Assembly (NCBI RefSeq): GCF_007489285.1
Contig: NZ_VLIY01000018.1
Location: 1 to 64,000 of the forward strand
Reading direction: 5' to 3'
Length of the DNA stretch: 64,000 nt
DNA from: Skermania sp. ID1734
GTDB lineage: Bacteria; Actinomycetota; Actinomycetes; Mycobacteriales; Mycobacteriaceae
The notes beneath the pieces are model-generated. The model ran no database searches. It was not told where the DNA came from and saw only the letters and a program-made list of their open reading frames with translations. How positions within the stretch are numbered: the stretch's first letter is position 1; each line of letters opens with the position of its first letter. Of this stretch, positions 50,569-60,534 are shown piece after piece. Made by a program: the position numbers and the translations under genes.

Positions 50569-51752
50569 CGCGGTGGCCGCGCCATGGTGGCTTTGACGTA
50601 GTGATTGATGTTTGCGGTGGTCTCGGTCAGCGAGTCGCCCCCGAATTTCTCCAGCGCCGCCTGCGCCACCACCAACGCCACCATTGATTCGGCAACGACA
50701 CCGGCCGCGGGCACGGCGCACACGTCGGAGCGTTGGTGAATCGCGACCGCCTCGTCCCCGGTGCTCATGTCGACGGTGGCGAGCGCACGCGGCACCGTGG
50801 AGATCGGCTTCATGGCGGCCCGGACGCGCAACGGCTCACCGTTGGTCATGCCGCCCTCGAGGCCGCCGGCGCGGTTCGTGGACCGCATGACTCCGTCGGG
50901 GCCGGGCCGCATCTCGTCGTGCGCCGCACTGCCGCGGCGGCGGGCGGTCTCGAATCCGTCGCCGATCTCTACGCCCTTGATCGCCTGAATGCCCATGAGC
51001 GCGGCGGCTAGCCGGGAGTCCAGGCGTCGCTCACCGCTGACGTAGGAGCCGAGACCGACGGGCAGTCCCTCGACGATCACCTCGACGACGCCGCCGAGGG
51101 TGTCGCCGTCCTTCTTTGCCGCCTCGATCTCGGCAATCATGGCGTCGGCGGCGGTGGCGTCGAAGGCGCGGACCGGGCTCGCGTCAATGGCCGTCAGGTC
51201 GCTCGCAGTCGGTGTGGCCCCAGCCGGAGCGGCAGCGGTGCCGATGGACACGACGTGGGAAATCACCTCTACGCCCAGCGCCTGCCGCAGAAACTCGCGT
51301 GCGACGGTACCCACCGCGACGCGCGCCGCGGTTTCCCGCGCACTCGCCCGCTCGAGAACGGGTCTGGCGTCGTCGAAGCCGTATTTCAGCATGCCGGAGT
51401 AGTCCGCGTGGCCGGGTCGCGGACGCGTCAGTGGCGCGTTCCGGGCCAGGTCCGCCAGCTCCGCCTCGTCGACGGGGTCGGCCGACATCACGGTCTCCCA
51501 CTTGGGCCATTCGGTGTTTCCGACCTCGATGGCGACCGGACCGCCCTGCGTTTTGCCGTGCCGGACGCCACCGAGGATGGTGACCTTGTCGGCCTCGAAC
51601 TTCATCCGCGCGCCGCGGCCGTACCCGAGGCGCCGCCGCGCGAGCTGCTCAGCGATGTCTGTAGACGTCACCTCGACGCCGGCGACCATCCCTTCGAGGA
51701 TCGCGACAAGGGCGGGACCATGGGATTCTCCGGCAGTTATCCAGCGCAGCAC
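50565..51752 (-). CDS. aroC: Chorismate synthase
   Basis: GTG start at 51752 ([21 protein letters not shown]), 395 residues. The three family signatures are present: [27 protein letters not shown] near residue 115 and [11 protein letters not shown] near 300, with [15 protein letters not shown]. It makes chorismate using reduced FMN. It lies next to aroK and aroB; aroE is 553 bp further upstream across a prepilin peptidase gene. Confidence 0.97.
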
Positions 51753-51810
51753 GTAGGCAATCTTCCCATGTCCGTGCAGGTGCGCCGTTACCTGGCTGCT
51801 CAGGAGCGCG

Positions 51811-52242
51811 TCAATACAGGCACAGCGCGAGCAATGTCGCCGCACACATCGACGGACCATGCGCAACAACGTGCGACCGACGTCGAATCAACTGAGTCGC
51901 GCCGACAAGAGCAGTAAGACACGGTGCCAGGAGCGCCGCGAACACCCAGGCCTGGGCGCCGCCGAGCGCGGCGAGCGCTCCCACGCCGAGGGCCAGCTTC
52001 ACGTCGCCGGCCCCTAAGGCCGACGGCCGGGCGAGATGAATTACCAGGTAGGACGCGGCGAGGACGAGACCGCCGACGACGGCTTGCCGCGCGCGACCGG
52101 TGACGACCGCATATCCGAGCACTGCGAGTGCTCCCGGAATTGTCAGGGCGTTCGGCAACCGGCGTTCGCGCATGTCGATCACCGACAACCACACGCACCA
52201 CACCGCTACTGCCATCGCCGCCATGCGACCAGCCTGCGGCAC
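51811..52242 (-). CDS. Minimal prepilin peptidase (A24 family)
   Basis: GTG start, 143 residues, comprising only the membrane catalytic core. The two aspartate motifs are [14 protein letters not shown] near residue 23 and [14 protein letters not shown] (GxGDxK) near 78. About five membrane segments. Larger PilD enzymes have an N-terminal methylase domain that is absent here. In relatives (Rv2551c) it lies between aroE and aroC too; the tad/flp-type pilin it would process is not in this window. Confidence 0.88.
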   Translation of the reverse strand: MPQAGRMAAMAVAVWCVWLSVIDMRERRLPNALTIPGALAVLGYAVVTGRARQAVVGGLVLAASYLVIHLARPSALGAGDVKLALGVGALAALGGAQAWVFAALLAPCLTALVGATQLIRRRSHVVAHGPSMCAATLLALCLY

Positions 52243-52304
52243 GGCGAATGCGCAAACGGTGCGCTCAGTCGGGTGCTGTGGATGGCTGCGCGGTTGTGGA
52301 CTAC

Positions 52305-53129
52305 TCAGCTTTCGCGCAGCGCGGCGGCCATCGCTTCCTTGGGCGCGGGCATTCCGGTGAACTGCTCTACCTGGCCGAATGCTTGATTCAACAGCATGTC
52401 AAGACCGCTCACGACGATGCCGCCCGCGGCCCGCACCGAGGTGGCTAGCGGCGTTGGCCATGGGTTGTAGATCGCGTCAAGCAGGAAGGGGATCTGTCGG
52501 GCGGCGGCGGCGAGCGGTTCGGCCGCAGTCGCGGGAACCGTGCTGACCACGACGGCGGCCTGCGCACAGGCATCCGAGACATCGGCGAGCGTGAAGTCCA
52601 CGACCCGGGCGTCGAGGCCGAGATTTCCTGCCAGCTCTACCGTCGGCGCCGCGCGCTCAGCGCTGCGGGCCACGATCGACACCTCGGAGACACCGAGTTC
52701 GGCCAGCGCCAACACCGCCGGACGGGCTGTGCCACCCGCGCCGATCACAATTGCGGACGCGCCCCGAATGGTGCCGACGCCGCCGCCGACAAGTGCGCCA
52801 CGCACGCCGTCGACGTCGGTGCAGTCGGCGCGCCAACCGGATTCGGTGCGCACCAGGGTGTTCGCGGAACCGACCAACACCGCACGCTCGGTGCGCTCGG
52901 TCGCGAATTCGAGCGCGGCGACCTTCCCGGGCATGGTCACCGACAGCCCGACCCACTCCGGGCCGAGGCCACCGACGAATCCGGGCAACTGTTCGGCAGT
53001 GCATTCGACCCGTTCGTAGGTCCACGCGCTCAAGCCCAGCGCCCGATAGGCCGCCAAATGCAACTGTGGCGAACGCGAGTGCGCGATGGGACTACCCAGG
53101 ACCGCCGCGCGGCGGACCTCACCTGCCAC
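52305..53129 (-). CDS. aroE: Shikimate dehydrogenase
   Basis: GTG start, 274 residues; it overlaps mltG by 11 bp. Substrate motif SPIAHSRSPQLHLAAY, the catalytic Lys in VTMPGKVAAL (near residue 65), the Asp in CTDVDGVRG (near 102), and the Rossmann loop VIGAGGTARPAVLALAE near 127 (NADPH). It reduces 3-dehydroshikimate. Complete and typical. Confidence 0.95.
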   Translation of the reverse strand: MAGEVRRAAVLGSPIAHSRSPQLHLAAYRALGLSAWTYERVECTAEQLPGFVGGLGPEWVGLSVTMPGKVAALEFATERTERAVLVGSANTLVRTESGWRADCTDVDGVRGALVGGGVGTIRGASAIVIGAGGTARPAVLALAELGVSEVSIVARSAERAAPTVELAGNLGLDARVVDFTLADVSDACAQAAVVVSTVPATAAEPLAAAARQIPFLLDAIYNPWPTPLATSVRAAGGIVVSGLDMLLNQAFGQVEQFTGMPAPKEAMAAALRES

Positions 53130-54363
53130 TGTCGAGAATTCCGCTCTGCTTCGCCCGATCGATGTTGCGTAAGTGCTCGTCGTAGTCGGCGGTGAACAGC
53201 GTGGTGCCCTGCTTGTCGACCGTCACGAAGTACAACCAGTTGCCGGGCGCGGGTTTCTCGATCGCCTCGAGCGCGGGCACGCTCGGAGACGCGATCGGCG
53301 TGGCGGGCAAACCAGGCATGGCGTAGGTGTTCCACGGGGTGACCTTGGCGCGATCAGCGTCGGTGGTTGCCACCTCGGTGCGCTCCAGCGCGTAGTTCAC
53401 CGTTGAGTCGAACTCGAGTGGTCGGTTCACCGCGAGCCGGTTGAGAATGACCCGCGCAACCTTGGCAAAGTCCGGCGGCAACGACTCGCGTTCCACCAGC
53501 GACGCCGCAATCAGCTTCTGGTACGGGTTGAGCGGCACGTCCGGCGTCTGTTCGAGGATTCCGGCCTTCTCATACGTGCTCGCCCCCTCGCTGACCAACT
53601 GCCGCAGAATTTGGGTGGGCGTGGCGGTCGGATCGAAATCCCATGTCCCCGACGGAATGAGGCCCTCGAGTTGCCGGTCGTGATCTGGCACCTTCGACAC
53701 GGCATCCAGCGCCCAATCCGGCACACCGAGCGACTTGAGGTCAGGGCTCGCTCCGGCGGTGTTCAGCTCGTCGTAAGTGATGCATTTCTTGTCGCCGCCA
53801 GTTCCGTAACAGCTGGCCTCGGCGATCTTGGTGTAGATACCGTCTTTTCGCGCGTGCGTGTTGACGTCGGTCGAGTCATGCAGTTGACGGCCCTCGGTGA
53901 GCAGCACATGCCCGACCCGCGAGCTCGGGTCGACAAGCTTGTCGACCGCGCGCTTGCCCGAAATCTCGGTAGGAATGGCGTAGTAACCCGGTTGCAGCTT
54001 GTCCATTTGGTCGTTGGCGACGGCCGCCTCGTAGAAGGCGGCCGCGCTTGCAGTGACGTCCTTCTTCGCCATCTGCTGGGCGATCTGGTCGGCGGTGTCG
54101 CCGGTCTTGACCTGGATGACCACTTCCTTGCCGCCGGGGCCGTTGTAGTCCGGCGCAAGCTCCGATCGGTTGAGCCACTTCTTGATGCCGAATCCAAGAC
54201 CACCCACGACAACGAGCATGAATGCGCACGCAAGCAGCACCACCGCCCGGCTGCGCCGGCGCCGGGCGCGAGCCTTCGCACGGCGCTGGGCACGGCTGCC
54301 GGGCACGGGTCCTACTCGCGTCGGCGCGGGCCGCTCGAGCTGAAGGTCGTCGCGTTCGTCCAC
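53119..54363 (-). CDS. mltG: Endolytic murein transglycosylase
   Basis: GTG start sharing a base with the ruvX stop; 414 residues. A basic cytoplasmic N-terminus (RRAKARARRRRSR) is followed by one transmembrane helix (about 41-60), a LysM-like segment (IQVKTGDTADQIAQQM) and the YceG domain with the catalytic Glu in ASLVERESL (near 290), STVNYAL and NTYAMPGLPATPI. It cuts nascent peptidoglycan strands, ending glycan synthesis. Order aroE-mltG-ruvX-alaS is conserved in the order. Confidence 0.95.
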   Translation of the reverse strand: MDERDDLQLERPAPTRVGPVPGSRAQRRAKARARRRRSRAVVLLACAFMLVVVGGLGFGIKKWLNRSELAPDYNGPGGKEVVIQVKTGDTADQIAQQMAKKDVTASAAAFYEAAVANDQMDKLQPGYYAIPTEISGKRAVDKLVDPSSRVGHVLLTEGRQLHDSTDVNTHARKDGIYTKIAEASCYGTGGDKKCITYDELNTAGASPDLKSLGVPDWALDAVSKVPDHDRQLEGLIPSGTWDFDPTATPTQILRQLVSEGASTYEKAGILEQTPDVPLNPYQKLIAASLVERESLPPDFAKVARVILNRLAVNRPLEFDSTVNYALERTEVATTDADRAKVTPWNTYAMPGLPATPIASPSVPALEAIEKPAPGNWLYFVTVDKQGTTLFTADYDEHLRNIDRAKQSGILDSGR

Positions 54364-54788
54364 TACCTGCTCCGTCCGTCCAACCAGCTCTGCAGGATCG
54401 CCACTGCGGCCGCCTGGTCGATCACTTGACGTTGGGCCTTCGCGCGGACCCCGCTTTCGCGCAGGGCACGCGTTGCAGACACGGTAGTAAAACGCTCGTC
54501 GATTGTTTGCACCGGTATCGATCCGAGCCGTTCCCGCAACGCCGCGGCAAACCGCTCGGCGGACTGAGCCGACGTGCCGTGTTCGCCGCGCAGTGTCCGC
54601 GGCATCCCGACAATCACCTCGATAACCTCGTATTCGGCCGCCAATTCCGCGATCCGCTGCAGGTCGCTGTCACCGGTCTTGGCCCGCGCGACCGTCTCCA
54701 CAGGAGTGGCGAGGATGCCGTCCGGATCGCTCACCGCCACGCCGATCCGCACGCTGCCGACATCAATGCCGAGCCGCCGACCCCGCAC
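54363..54788 (-). CDS. ruvX: Holliday junction resolvase-like protein (YqgF/RuvX)
   Basis: Start taken at GTG 54788 ([21 protein letters not shown]), 141 residues, just after the alaS stop at 54793. The RNase H-like core has Asp in GIDVGSVR, Glu in [14 protein letters not shown] and [13 protein letters not shown], and ends [14 protein letters not shown]. It is implicated in pre-16S rRNA 5' processing. A longer N-terminus as in M. tuberculosis would begin inside alaS and cannot be excluded. Confidence 0.92.
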   Translation of the reverse strand: MRGRRLGIDVGSVRIGVAVSDPDGILATPVETVARAKTGDSDLQRIAELAAEYEVIEVIVGMPRTLRGEHGTSAQSAERFAAALRERLGSIPVQTIDERFTTVSATRALRESGVRAKAQRQVIDQAAAVAILQSWLDGRSR

Positions 54789-54792
54789 CCGG

Positions 54793-57459
54793 CTAGCCCG
54801 CCAACTCCGCGACGCGCTTGCGCACCGCGTCCAGCGCGCTCGGAATGCCGCTCGCATCCGAACCGGATCCCTGGGCCATGTCCGCTTTGCCACCACCGCG
54901 GCCGGAAATCGCCGGGCCGAAGCTGGCGACGAGTTCGCCGGCTTTGATGCCGATCTCCTGAGCGGGCTTGTTGACCGCCACCACGAAGGGCACCTTGCCA
55001 TCCGCGTCACTGAGCAGCACGACCACTGCCGGCGTCGCACCGAGCCGTCCCCGCACCTCGGTGGCGAGGGTGCGCAGGTCGTTGCCGGCGATGCCGGCCG
55101 GCGCGGCTTCGGCGACCAGCAAAACATCACCGACGCGGTGTGCACGATCGGCGAAGCCACCGACATTGGAAAGCACCGCCTGCGCCTTGGTGCGTTCCAG
55201 CTCTTTTTCGGCAACCTTGAGCCGCTCGACAAGTTGCTCGACGCGCGCGGGCACGTCCTCCGACGGCACCTTCAGCGAGGCTGCGACCCCGGCGAGCAGT
55301 GCACGCTCCTTGGCCAGGTACTTGTAGGAGTCGAGGCCCACGAACGCCTCCACCCGGCGCTTGCCGGAGCCGATCGCGGACTCGCCGAGCAGCGTCACCG
55401 GCCCAATCTGCGACGAATGTTGCACGTGCGTACCACCGCAGAGTTCCATCGAGAACGGTCCGCCGATCTCGACGACGCGAACCTCGTCGCCGTAGTTCTC
55501 GCCGAACAACGCCAGCGCACCCATTTTCTTGGCCTTGGGCAGATCGGTGATGAACGTGTGGACCGGGAAGTCGGCGCCGACCGCGTCGTTCGTCACCGAC
55601 TCGATGTCCGCTTTCTGCGCGTCGCTGAGCGCACCCTGCCAGTTGAAGTCGAACCGCAGGTAGCCGGGTTTGTTCAGCGAACCGGCCTGCACCGCGTTCG
55701 GGCCGAGCACCTGACGCAGCGCCGCGTGCACCATGTGGGTGCCCGAATGGCCCTGCGTCGCGCCGTGCCGCCACTGCGGATCGACCTGCGCGTCGACGAC
55801 GTCACCCTCGGTGAGTTGCCCCTCCTCGACGGTCACCTTGTGCACCCACAGCGTCTTCGCGATTTTCTGTACGTCGTTGACTCGGGCTCGCAGGCCGTTC
55901 GCCGTGATGACGCCGCGGTCGGCGATCTGGCCGCCGGACTCCGCATACAGCGGGCTGCGGTCGAGAATGACCTCGACGTCCTCGCCCTTGGTTGCAGTGG
56001 GCACGCGGACACCGTTGCGGATCAGTGCCAACACATTGGCCTGCGAGGCCAGCTCATCGAAGCCGGTGAACTCGGTGGGTCCGCGGTCGACGAACTCCTT
56101 GTAGATCGTCAGATCAGCGTGCGCGTGCTTGCGCGCCTGCGCGTCTTGTTTGGCGCGCTGCTTCTGCTCGGCCATCAACGAGCGGAAGCCCTCTTCGTCG
56201 ACGCTCAGTCCGGCTTCCGACGCCATTTCGAGGGTCAGGTCGATCGGGAAGCCGTAGGTGTCGTGCAGGGTGAACGCTTCCGACCCTGGGATGACGGTGC
56301 TCTTGGTTGCCTTCACTGTTTCCACTGCGTCGGTGAACAGCTTGGTGCCCGAGGTGAGTGTCTTCAGGAACGCCGACTCTTCGCCCACGGCAACGTTTTC
56401 GATGCGCTGGAAGTCGGTGGTCAACTCCGGGTACGACTCCGACATCTCGTCGCGCACCACCACCATCAGCTCGCCCATGGTCGGTTTGTCCGCACCCAGG
56501 AGCTTCGCCGACCGGACGATACGGCGCAGCAGTCGGCGCAGCACGTAGCCGCGGCCGTCGTTGCCGGGATTGACGCCGTCGGCGATGAGCATGGCCGCGG
56601 TGCGGGCGTGGTCGGCGATGACGCGGAACCGGATGTCATCGGAGTGCACCGCGCCGTAGCGTCGGCCGGTGAGCTCCTCGGCCTTGGTAATGACCGGGCG
56701 GACCAGGTCCGTTTCGTAGACGTTGTCGACGCCCTGCAGCAGGAACGCGACGCGCTCGACGCCCATGCCCGTGTCGATGTTCTTTTTGGGCAGCGGTCCG
56801 AGAATTTCGTAGTTGTCCTTGGAGGTGCCCAGGCCGCGTTCGTTCTGCATGAACACGAGGTTCCAAATTTCGAGGTAGCGGTCCTCATCGGCCTCGGGTC
56901 CGCCTTCGCGACCATACTGCGGGCCGCGGTCGTAGTAGATCTCCGAGCAGGGCCCGCACGGCCCCGGGATGCCCATCGACCAGTAGTTGTCGGCCATCCC
57001 GCGGCGCTGAATGCGGTCGATCGGCAGTCCGGCGACCTCCTGCCACAAGGTGATGGCCTCGTCGTCGTCGAGGTAGGCGGTGGCCCACAGGCGGTCCGCG
57101 TCGAAGCCGTAGCCGCCGTCATCGACGCTGTTGGTCAGCAGTTTCCAGGCGAATTCGATGGCCTCGCGCTTGAAATAGTCGCCGAAGCTGAAATTGCCGG
57201 CCATCTGAAAGAACGTGTTGTGGCGGGTGGTGATGCCGACGTTGTCGATGTCGAGAGTCCGCACGCACTTCTGCACGCTGGTCGCGCGAGTGTACGGCGG
57301 GGTCTGCTGGCCGAGGAAATACGGCACGAACTGCACCATGCCGGCGTTGACGAACAGCAGGTTGGGATCGTTGAGAATCAGCGATGCGCTGGGCACCTCG
57401 GTGTGGCCCGCCCGGACGTAATGATCCAGGAAGCGCCGTCGAATCTCGTGAGTCTGCAC
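54793..57459 (-). CDS. alaS: Alanyl-tRNA synthetase
   Basis: GTG start, 888 residues. The class II core begins with [22 protein letters not shown]; the editing-domain zinc site reads HSGTHMVH and CGGTHV (HxxxH...CxxxH) near 570-675, and the C-terminal dimerisation domain has the Gly-rich [15 protein letters not shown] (near 850). It charges tRNA-Ala and proofreads Ser and Gly. It precedes ruvX and mltG. Its promoter should lie in the 201-bp gap upstream. Confidence 0.97.
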   Translation of the reverse strand: MQTHEIRRRFLDHYVRAGHTEVPSASLILNDPNLLFVNAGMVQFVPYFLGQQTPPYTRATSVQKCVRTLDIDNVGITTRHNTFFQMAGNFSFGDYFKREAIEFAWKLLTNSVDDGGYGFDADRLWATAYLDDDEAITLWQEVAGLPIDRIQRRGMADNYWSMGIPGPCGPCSEIYYDRGPQYGREGGPEADEDRYLEIWNLVFMQNERGLGTSKDNYEILGPLPKKNIDTGMGVERVAFLLQGVDNVYETDLVRPVITKAEELTGRRYGAVHSDDIRFRVIADHARTAAMLIADGVNPGNDGRGYVLRRLLRRIVRSAKLLGADKPTMGELMVVVRDEMSESYPELTTDFQRIENVAVGEESAFLKTLTSGTKLFTDAVETVKATKSTVIPGSEAFTLHDTYGFPIDLTLEMASEAGLSVDEEGFRSLMAEQKQRAKQDAQARKHAHADLTIYKEFVDRGPTEFTGFDELASQANVLALIRNGVRVPTATKGEDVEVILDRSPLYAESGGQIADRGVITANGLRARVNDVQKIAKTLWVHKVTVEEGQLTEGDVVDAQVDPQWRHGATQGHSGTHMVHAALRQVLGPNAVQAGSLNKPGYLRFDFNWQGALSDAQKADIESVTNDAVGADFPVHTFITDLPKAKKMGALALFGENYGDEVRVVEIGGPFSMELCGGTHVQHSSQIGPVTLLGESAIGSGKRRVEAFVGLDSYKYLAKERALLAGVAASLKVPSEDVPARVEQLVERLKVAEKELERTKAQAVLSNVGGFADRAHRVGDVLLVAEAAPAGIAGNDLRTLATEVRGRLGATPAVVVLLSDADGKVPFVVAVNKPAQEIGIKAGELVASFGPAISGRGGGKADMAQGSGSDASGIPSALDAVRKRVAELAG

Positions 57460-57660
57460 AACCGTCCAGGTTACCGGGATCGGTCGAGGCGATTTCGCGC
57501 CTCCTCACCGCCCCGACAAGGCGCGCGGTGGTCGGGCCGCGGCGATGCGGAAGCTTTGTGTCAGACCCCGTGGCTAGCGTCTTGCCTATCCGGACAAAGG
57601 GGCGCTTTGGACGACGACTACGACGCACATTCTTGCGAGTACACGGATCGCATCGCGCGC
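57460..57660 (-). promoter_or_regulatory. Gap between rarA and alaS; alaS leader
   Basis: 201 bp without a convincing ORF. On the minus strand, TTGTCC and a TAGCCA-like hexamer about 16 bp apart form a weak promoter candidate about 120 bp from alaS. No T-box-like terminator or stem is obvious. Confidence 0.3.
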
Positions 57661-59037
57661 TCACCCGCTGCGACCGCGGACGATGCGGCGCAGCTTGTCC
57701 AGTCGAGAGGCAATGGCCCGCTCCGCGCCGTGATCGGTCGGCTGGTAGTAGTCCACGCCAACCAGCTCGTCCGGCGGATACTGTTGGGGCAGCACGCCGT
57801 CGGGCGAGTCGTGCGGATACTTGTAGGCGGCGGGAGCGGAGCCTGCGGAGTGACCCGACAATGCCGCGTTGCCCAACCGGGCCGCGCCCGAGTAGTGCCC
57901 GTCGCGCAGATGCGTCGGTACGGACCCAGCCTTACCCGCAGAAATGTCGGCCATCGCGGCACCGATCGCCGCCACTACGGCACCCGACTTCGGCGCCGTT
58001 GCCAAATGGATTGTGGCCTGCGCCAAAGCAAGCCGCGCCTCCGGCATGCCGATCAGTTGCACAGCTTGTGCGGCGGCGACGGCGGTCTGCAGGGCCATCG
58101 GGTCCGCCATGCCGATGTCCTCGCTGGCATGTACCACCAGGCGGCGCGCGATGAACCGCGGGTCCTCTCCAGCGGTGATCATCCGCGCAAGATAATGCAG
58201 CGCTGCGTCGACGTCAGAACCGCGGATCGACTTGATGAACGCGCTGATCACGTCGTAGTGCTGGTCGCCGGCGCGGTCGTAGCGGACGGCCGCCTGATCG
58301 ATGCTGGCTTCCACCAGAGCGAGAGTCACGGTTGCGTCGGTGGCCGCTTCGGCTGCCGCCTCCAATGCCGTCAACGCGCGGCGGGCATCGCCGGCCGCCA
58401 CCCTGATCAGGTGCTCGAGCGCATCGTCATCGATCTGATATTTCCCGTCGAGCCCTCGTGGGTCGGTGGCGGCCCGCACGAGCAATTCGCGAATGTCGCT
58501 GTCCGACAAGGGTTGCAGCGCCAGCACCAGCGACCTGCTCAGCAGTGGCGACACCACCGAGAACGATGGATTTTCCGTGGTGGCACCGACCAACAGGACG
58601 ATGCGATTCTCGACGGCAGCCAGCAGGGCGTCCTGTTGAGTCTTGGAGAACCGGTGCACCTCGTCGATGAACAGAACGGTCTGCTCGCCGGACGTGGACA
58701 GCCGCCGCCGGGCGATATCGATCACCGCGCGGACGTCCTTGACGCCAGCCGACAACGCCGACAACGCCTCGAACCGACGCCCGGTGGTCTGCGAAATGAG
58801 CAGTGCCAGAGTCGTTTTCCCGGTACCCGGCGGTCCATACAGCAGCACGGACGCCGCGCCGGAACCCTCCACCAGCCGCCGCAGTGGGGAACCCGGGCCG
58901 AGCAGATGCTGTTGGCCGAGCACCTCGTCGAGATGCTGCGGCCGCATCCGGACAGCCAGCGGTGCACCAGCAATCGGTGCGGCATCCGCGTGGGCGGGCT
59001 CGGCGAACAGCCCGCCGTCGAACAAACCTTCGTTCAC
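57661..59037 (-). CDS. rarA: Replication-associated recombination protein A (RarA/MgsA-type AAA ATPase)
   Basis: GTG start at 59037 ([13 protein letters not shown]), 458 residues. Clamp-loader-like: [21 protein letters not shown] near residue 30, Walker [13 protein letters not shown] near 72, Walker [19 protein letters not shown] near 120, sensor 1 GATTENPSF. The C-terminal tetramerisation domain (MGS) follows. It acts at stalled replication forks. The gene lies between alaS and the proline-rich membrane protein as in M. tuberculosis (Rv2559c), except that three genes are inserted here. Confidence 0.94.
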   Translation of the reverse strand: MNEGLFDGGLFAEPAHADAAPIAGAPLAVRMRPQHLDEVLGQQHLLGPGSPLRRLVEGSGAASVLLYGPPGTGKTTLALLISQTTGRRFEALSALSAGVKDVRAVIDIARRRLSTSGEQTVLFIDEVHRFSKTQQDALLAAVENRIVLLVGATTENPSFSVVSPLLSRSLVLALQPLSDSDIRELLVRAATDPRGLDGKYQIDDDALEHLIRVAAGDARRALTALEAAAEAATDATVTLALVEASIDQAAVRYDRAGDQHYDVISAFIKSIRGSDVDAALHYLARMITAGEDPRFIARRLVVHASEDIGMADPMALQTAVAAAQAVQLIGMPEARLALAQATIHLATAPKSGAVVAAIGAAMADISAGKAGSVPTHLRDGHYSGAARLGNAALSGHSAGSAPAAYKYPHDSPDGVLPQQYPPDELVGVDYYQPTDHGAERAIASRLDKLRRIVRGRSG

Positions 59038-59138
59038 CCCATCGACGGTACCGGCGGCGCGCAACCGACAAATCCACCTACATCGCCGCACTGGCGTGCG
59101 ACGCTGGCATCCATCTGCGCGCAGGCAGGAGGCCAGGA

Positions 59139-59996
59139 GTGTCGGAACCGACAACAGCGAGGAAACGGTTGCTCCCATGGTTGATCGGGGCGGTCGTTGT
59201 CATTGCGTACGCGGTAGCGGTTGTCCTCGGCGTGTTCGCGGTCAACGACCAGCCGTACCCGGAAAACCTCGTGCCCGGCGAACAACCGGAATCTGTGTTG
59301 TGGGTGAGCATCGAGGACGTCCACACGGAGAGCCGAACCCTTGATGCAAACGTCACCTTCGTGGCGGGCAAAGATCTGTCCGACAGCGAGGGGCGCCTGA
59401 AGAAGAACCTCACTGTCGACCTCTACCCGCGGGTGCGCCTGTCGGAGATCGCCTTCCCGGCCGGACGAGTTCCTGGAACGGTCGCGGTGGAACTCGCGAC
59501 CGACGGCGATCCTGCGTCGTGGCCCTTCGATCGCTATGTCACCGAGCCCGTGTATGGCGTGGTTACCGTCGAAGACGGTGCCGGGCGCAGCTACCTCTCC
59601 CCCAACACGCTCGTCACCGCATCACTGTCCGGGTGGCGGATGTCGGCCCGTGGAATGCCAGCCAGCCCCGATTATGGAACGCATGCGCAGTCCGTCACGA
59701 TCACTCGGTCCAACGGCACCATCACGACAGGCGCCGTGTTGTGTCTGCTGCTGATCTGCGTGACCGCTCTCGGACTGATCGTCGCCATCAACACGCTGCG
59801 CGGCAAACGCCCGTTCTACCCGCCGATGGTCACCTGGTTCGGCGCGTTGGTGTTTGCGGTGGCACCACTGCGTGCGCTGCTACCGGGCACACCACCGCCC
59901 GGCGCGTGGGTCGACCGACTCGTGGTGCTGTGGGTGCTCGGCGGACTAATCGTGGCCATGGCTATCTATGTCCGGTGCTGGTGGAAGGCCGGCTGA
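59139..59996 (+). CDS. DUF4436 membrane protein
   Basis: GTG start at 59139 ([20 protein letters not shown]), preceded by AGGAGG; 285 residues. A transmembrane helix at about 12-34, a large extracytoplasmic beta-rich domain (about 40-190), then three transmembrane helices near the C-terminus (about 200-220, 233-250 and 263-280). This is the DUF4436 layout of actinobacteria. Function unknown. The 3' terminal 26 bp are repeated 61 bp downstream. Confidence 0.82.
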   Translation: MSEPTTARKRLLPWLIGAVVVIAYAVAVVLGVFAVNDQPYPENLVPGEQPESVLWVSIEDVHTESRTLDANVTFVAGKDLSDSEGRLKKNLTVDLYPRVRLSEIAFPAGRVPGTVAVELATDGDPASWPFDRYVTEPVYGVVTVEDGAGRSYLSPNTLVTASLSGWRMSARGMPASPDYGTHAQSVTITRSNGTITTGAVLCLLLICVTALGLIVAINTLRGKRPFYPPMVTWFGALVFAVAPLRALLPGTPPPGAWVDRLVVLWVLGGLIVAMAIYVRCWWKAG

Positions 59997-60058
59997 CGGC
60001 CTGGAACAAGCACCGGCGTCAAAAATACTGGTCCGGTGCTGGTGGAAAGCCGGCTGAC
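59971..60058 (+). repeat. Direct repeat of the DUF4436 gene 3' end
   Basis: TCCGGTGCTGGTGGAAGGCC (then GGCTGAC) at 59971-59997 recurs at 60032-60058 with one mismatch (AAG for AGG). The first copy encodes the last residues VRCWWKAG and the stop; the second lies in the noncoding gap. The copies bound a 61-bp offset, suggesting a local tandem duplication. AGCACCGG (about 60009) and CCGGTGCT (60033-60040) could also pair as a hairpin. Confidence 0.75.
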
Positions 60059-60097
60059 CGCAGCGCTGACAGCGCAGAAAATTGTTCTCGTCGAAGT

Positions 60098-60124
60098 TGT
60101 CGATTCCGCCAAAGCTCGATCGTC
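60098..60124 (+). promoter_or_regulatory. Candidate ECF42-type promoter
   Basis: TGTCGA at 60098-60103, then 17 bp, then CGTC at 60121-60124. This is the reported ECF42 target pattern (TGTCGA in -35, CGA/TC in -10), here before the YCII gene that precedes the ECF42 sigma gene. It would allow the sigma factor to drive its own operon. The start codon is 58 bp downstream. Confidence 0.5.
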
Positions 60125-60181
60125 GGTATCGGTAGCGGCACCGACGCCGCTGCCCCCCGCATTCAGGAAAGGATCGAAACG

Positions 60182-60529
60182 ATGGCCCAGTATGCAGTTC
60201 TGATCTACGAAGACGAAAACGGCTACGCCAACGCCGACAAGAAGGTGTGGGACGAAATCTTGGAGGCTCACAACAAGTTCGGCGCGAACGCCGGGCCGGC
60301 GATAGTCGGGGGAAACGCCTTGCAGCCCACCTCGACCGCCACCAGCATCCGCGCCGACGGAAATGGTTCGCTGTCCGTCACCGACGGCCCATTCGCCGAA
60401 ACAAAAGAGGCACTCGGCGGTTTCTACCTGATCGAAGCCCCCGACCTCGACGCCGCGATCGAACTGGCCAAGCAGGTGCCCGCCCGGTTCGGCGGTGTCG
60501 AAGTTCGCCCGGTCATGGTGTTCGACTGA
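60182..60529 (+). CDS. YCII-family (DGPF-type) protein
   Basis: 115 residues. MAQYAVLIYEDENG at the start, and the family motif VTDGPFAETKEALGGFYLIEAPDLDAAIELAKQVP. The gene is preceded by AGGA. YCII/DGPF proteins are regularly encoded next to ECF42 sigma factors; their role is unknown, but they may act as enzymes or as sensors. Followed after 5 bp by the sigma gene. Confidence 0.9.
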   Translation: MAQYAVLIYEDENGYANADKKVWDEILEAHNKFGANAGPAIVGGNALQPTSTATSIRADGNGSLSVTDGPFAETKEALGGFYLIEAPDLDAAIELAKQVPARFGGVEVRPVMVFD

Positions 60530-60534
60530 CGCCG

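Noticed and set aside
54574-59184. A 1536-codon open frame on the plus strand opposite alaS and rarA
   Set aside because: It is the antisense shadow of two certain genes in high-GC DNA; no ribosome binding site, domain or hydrophobic pattern of a real protein is seen.
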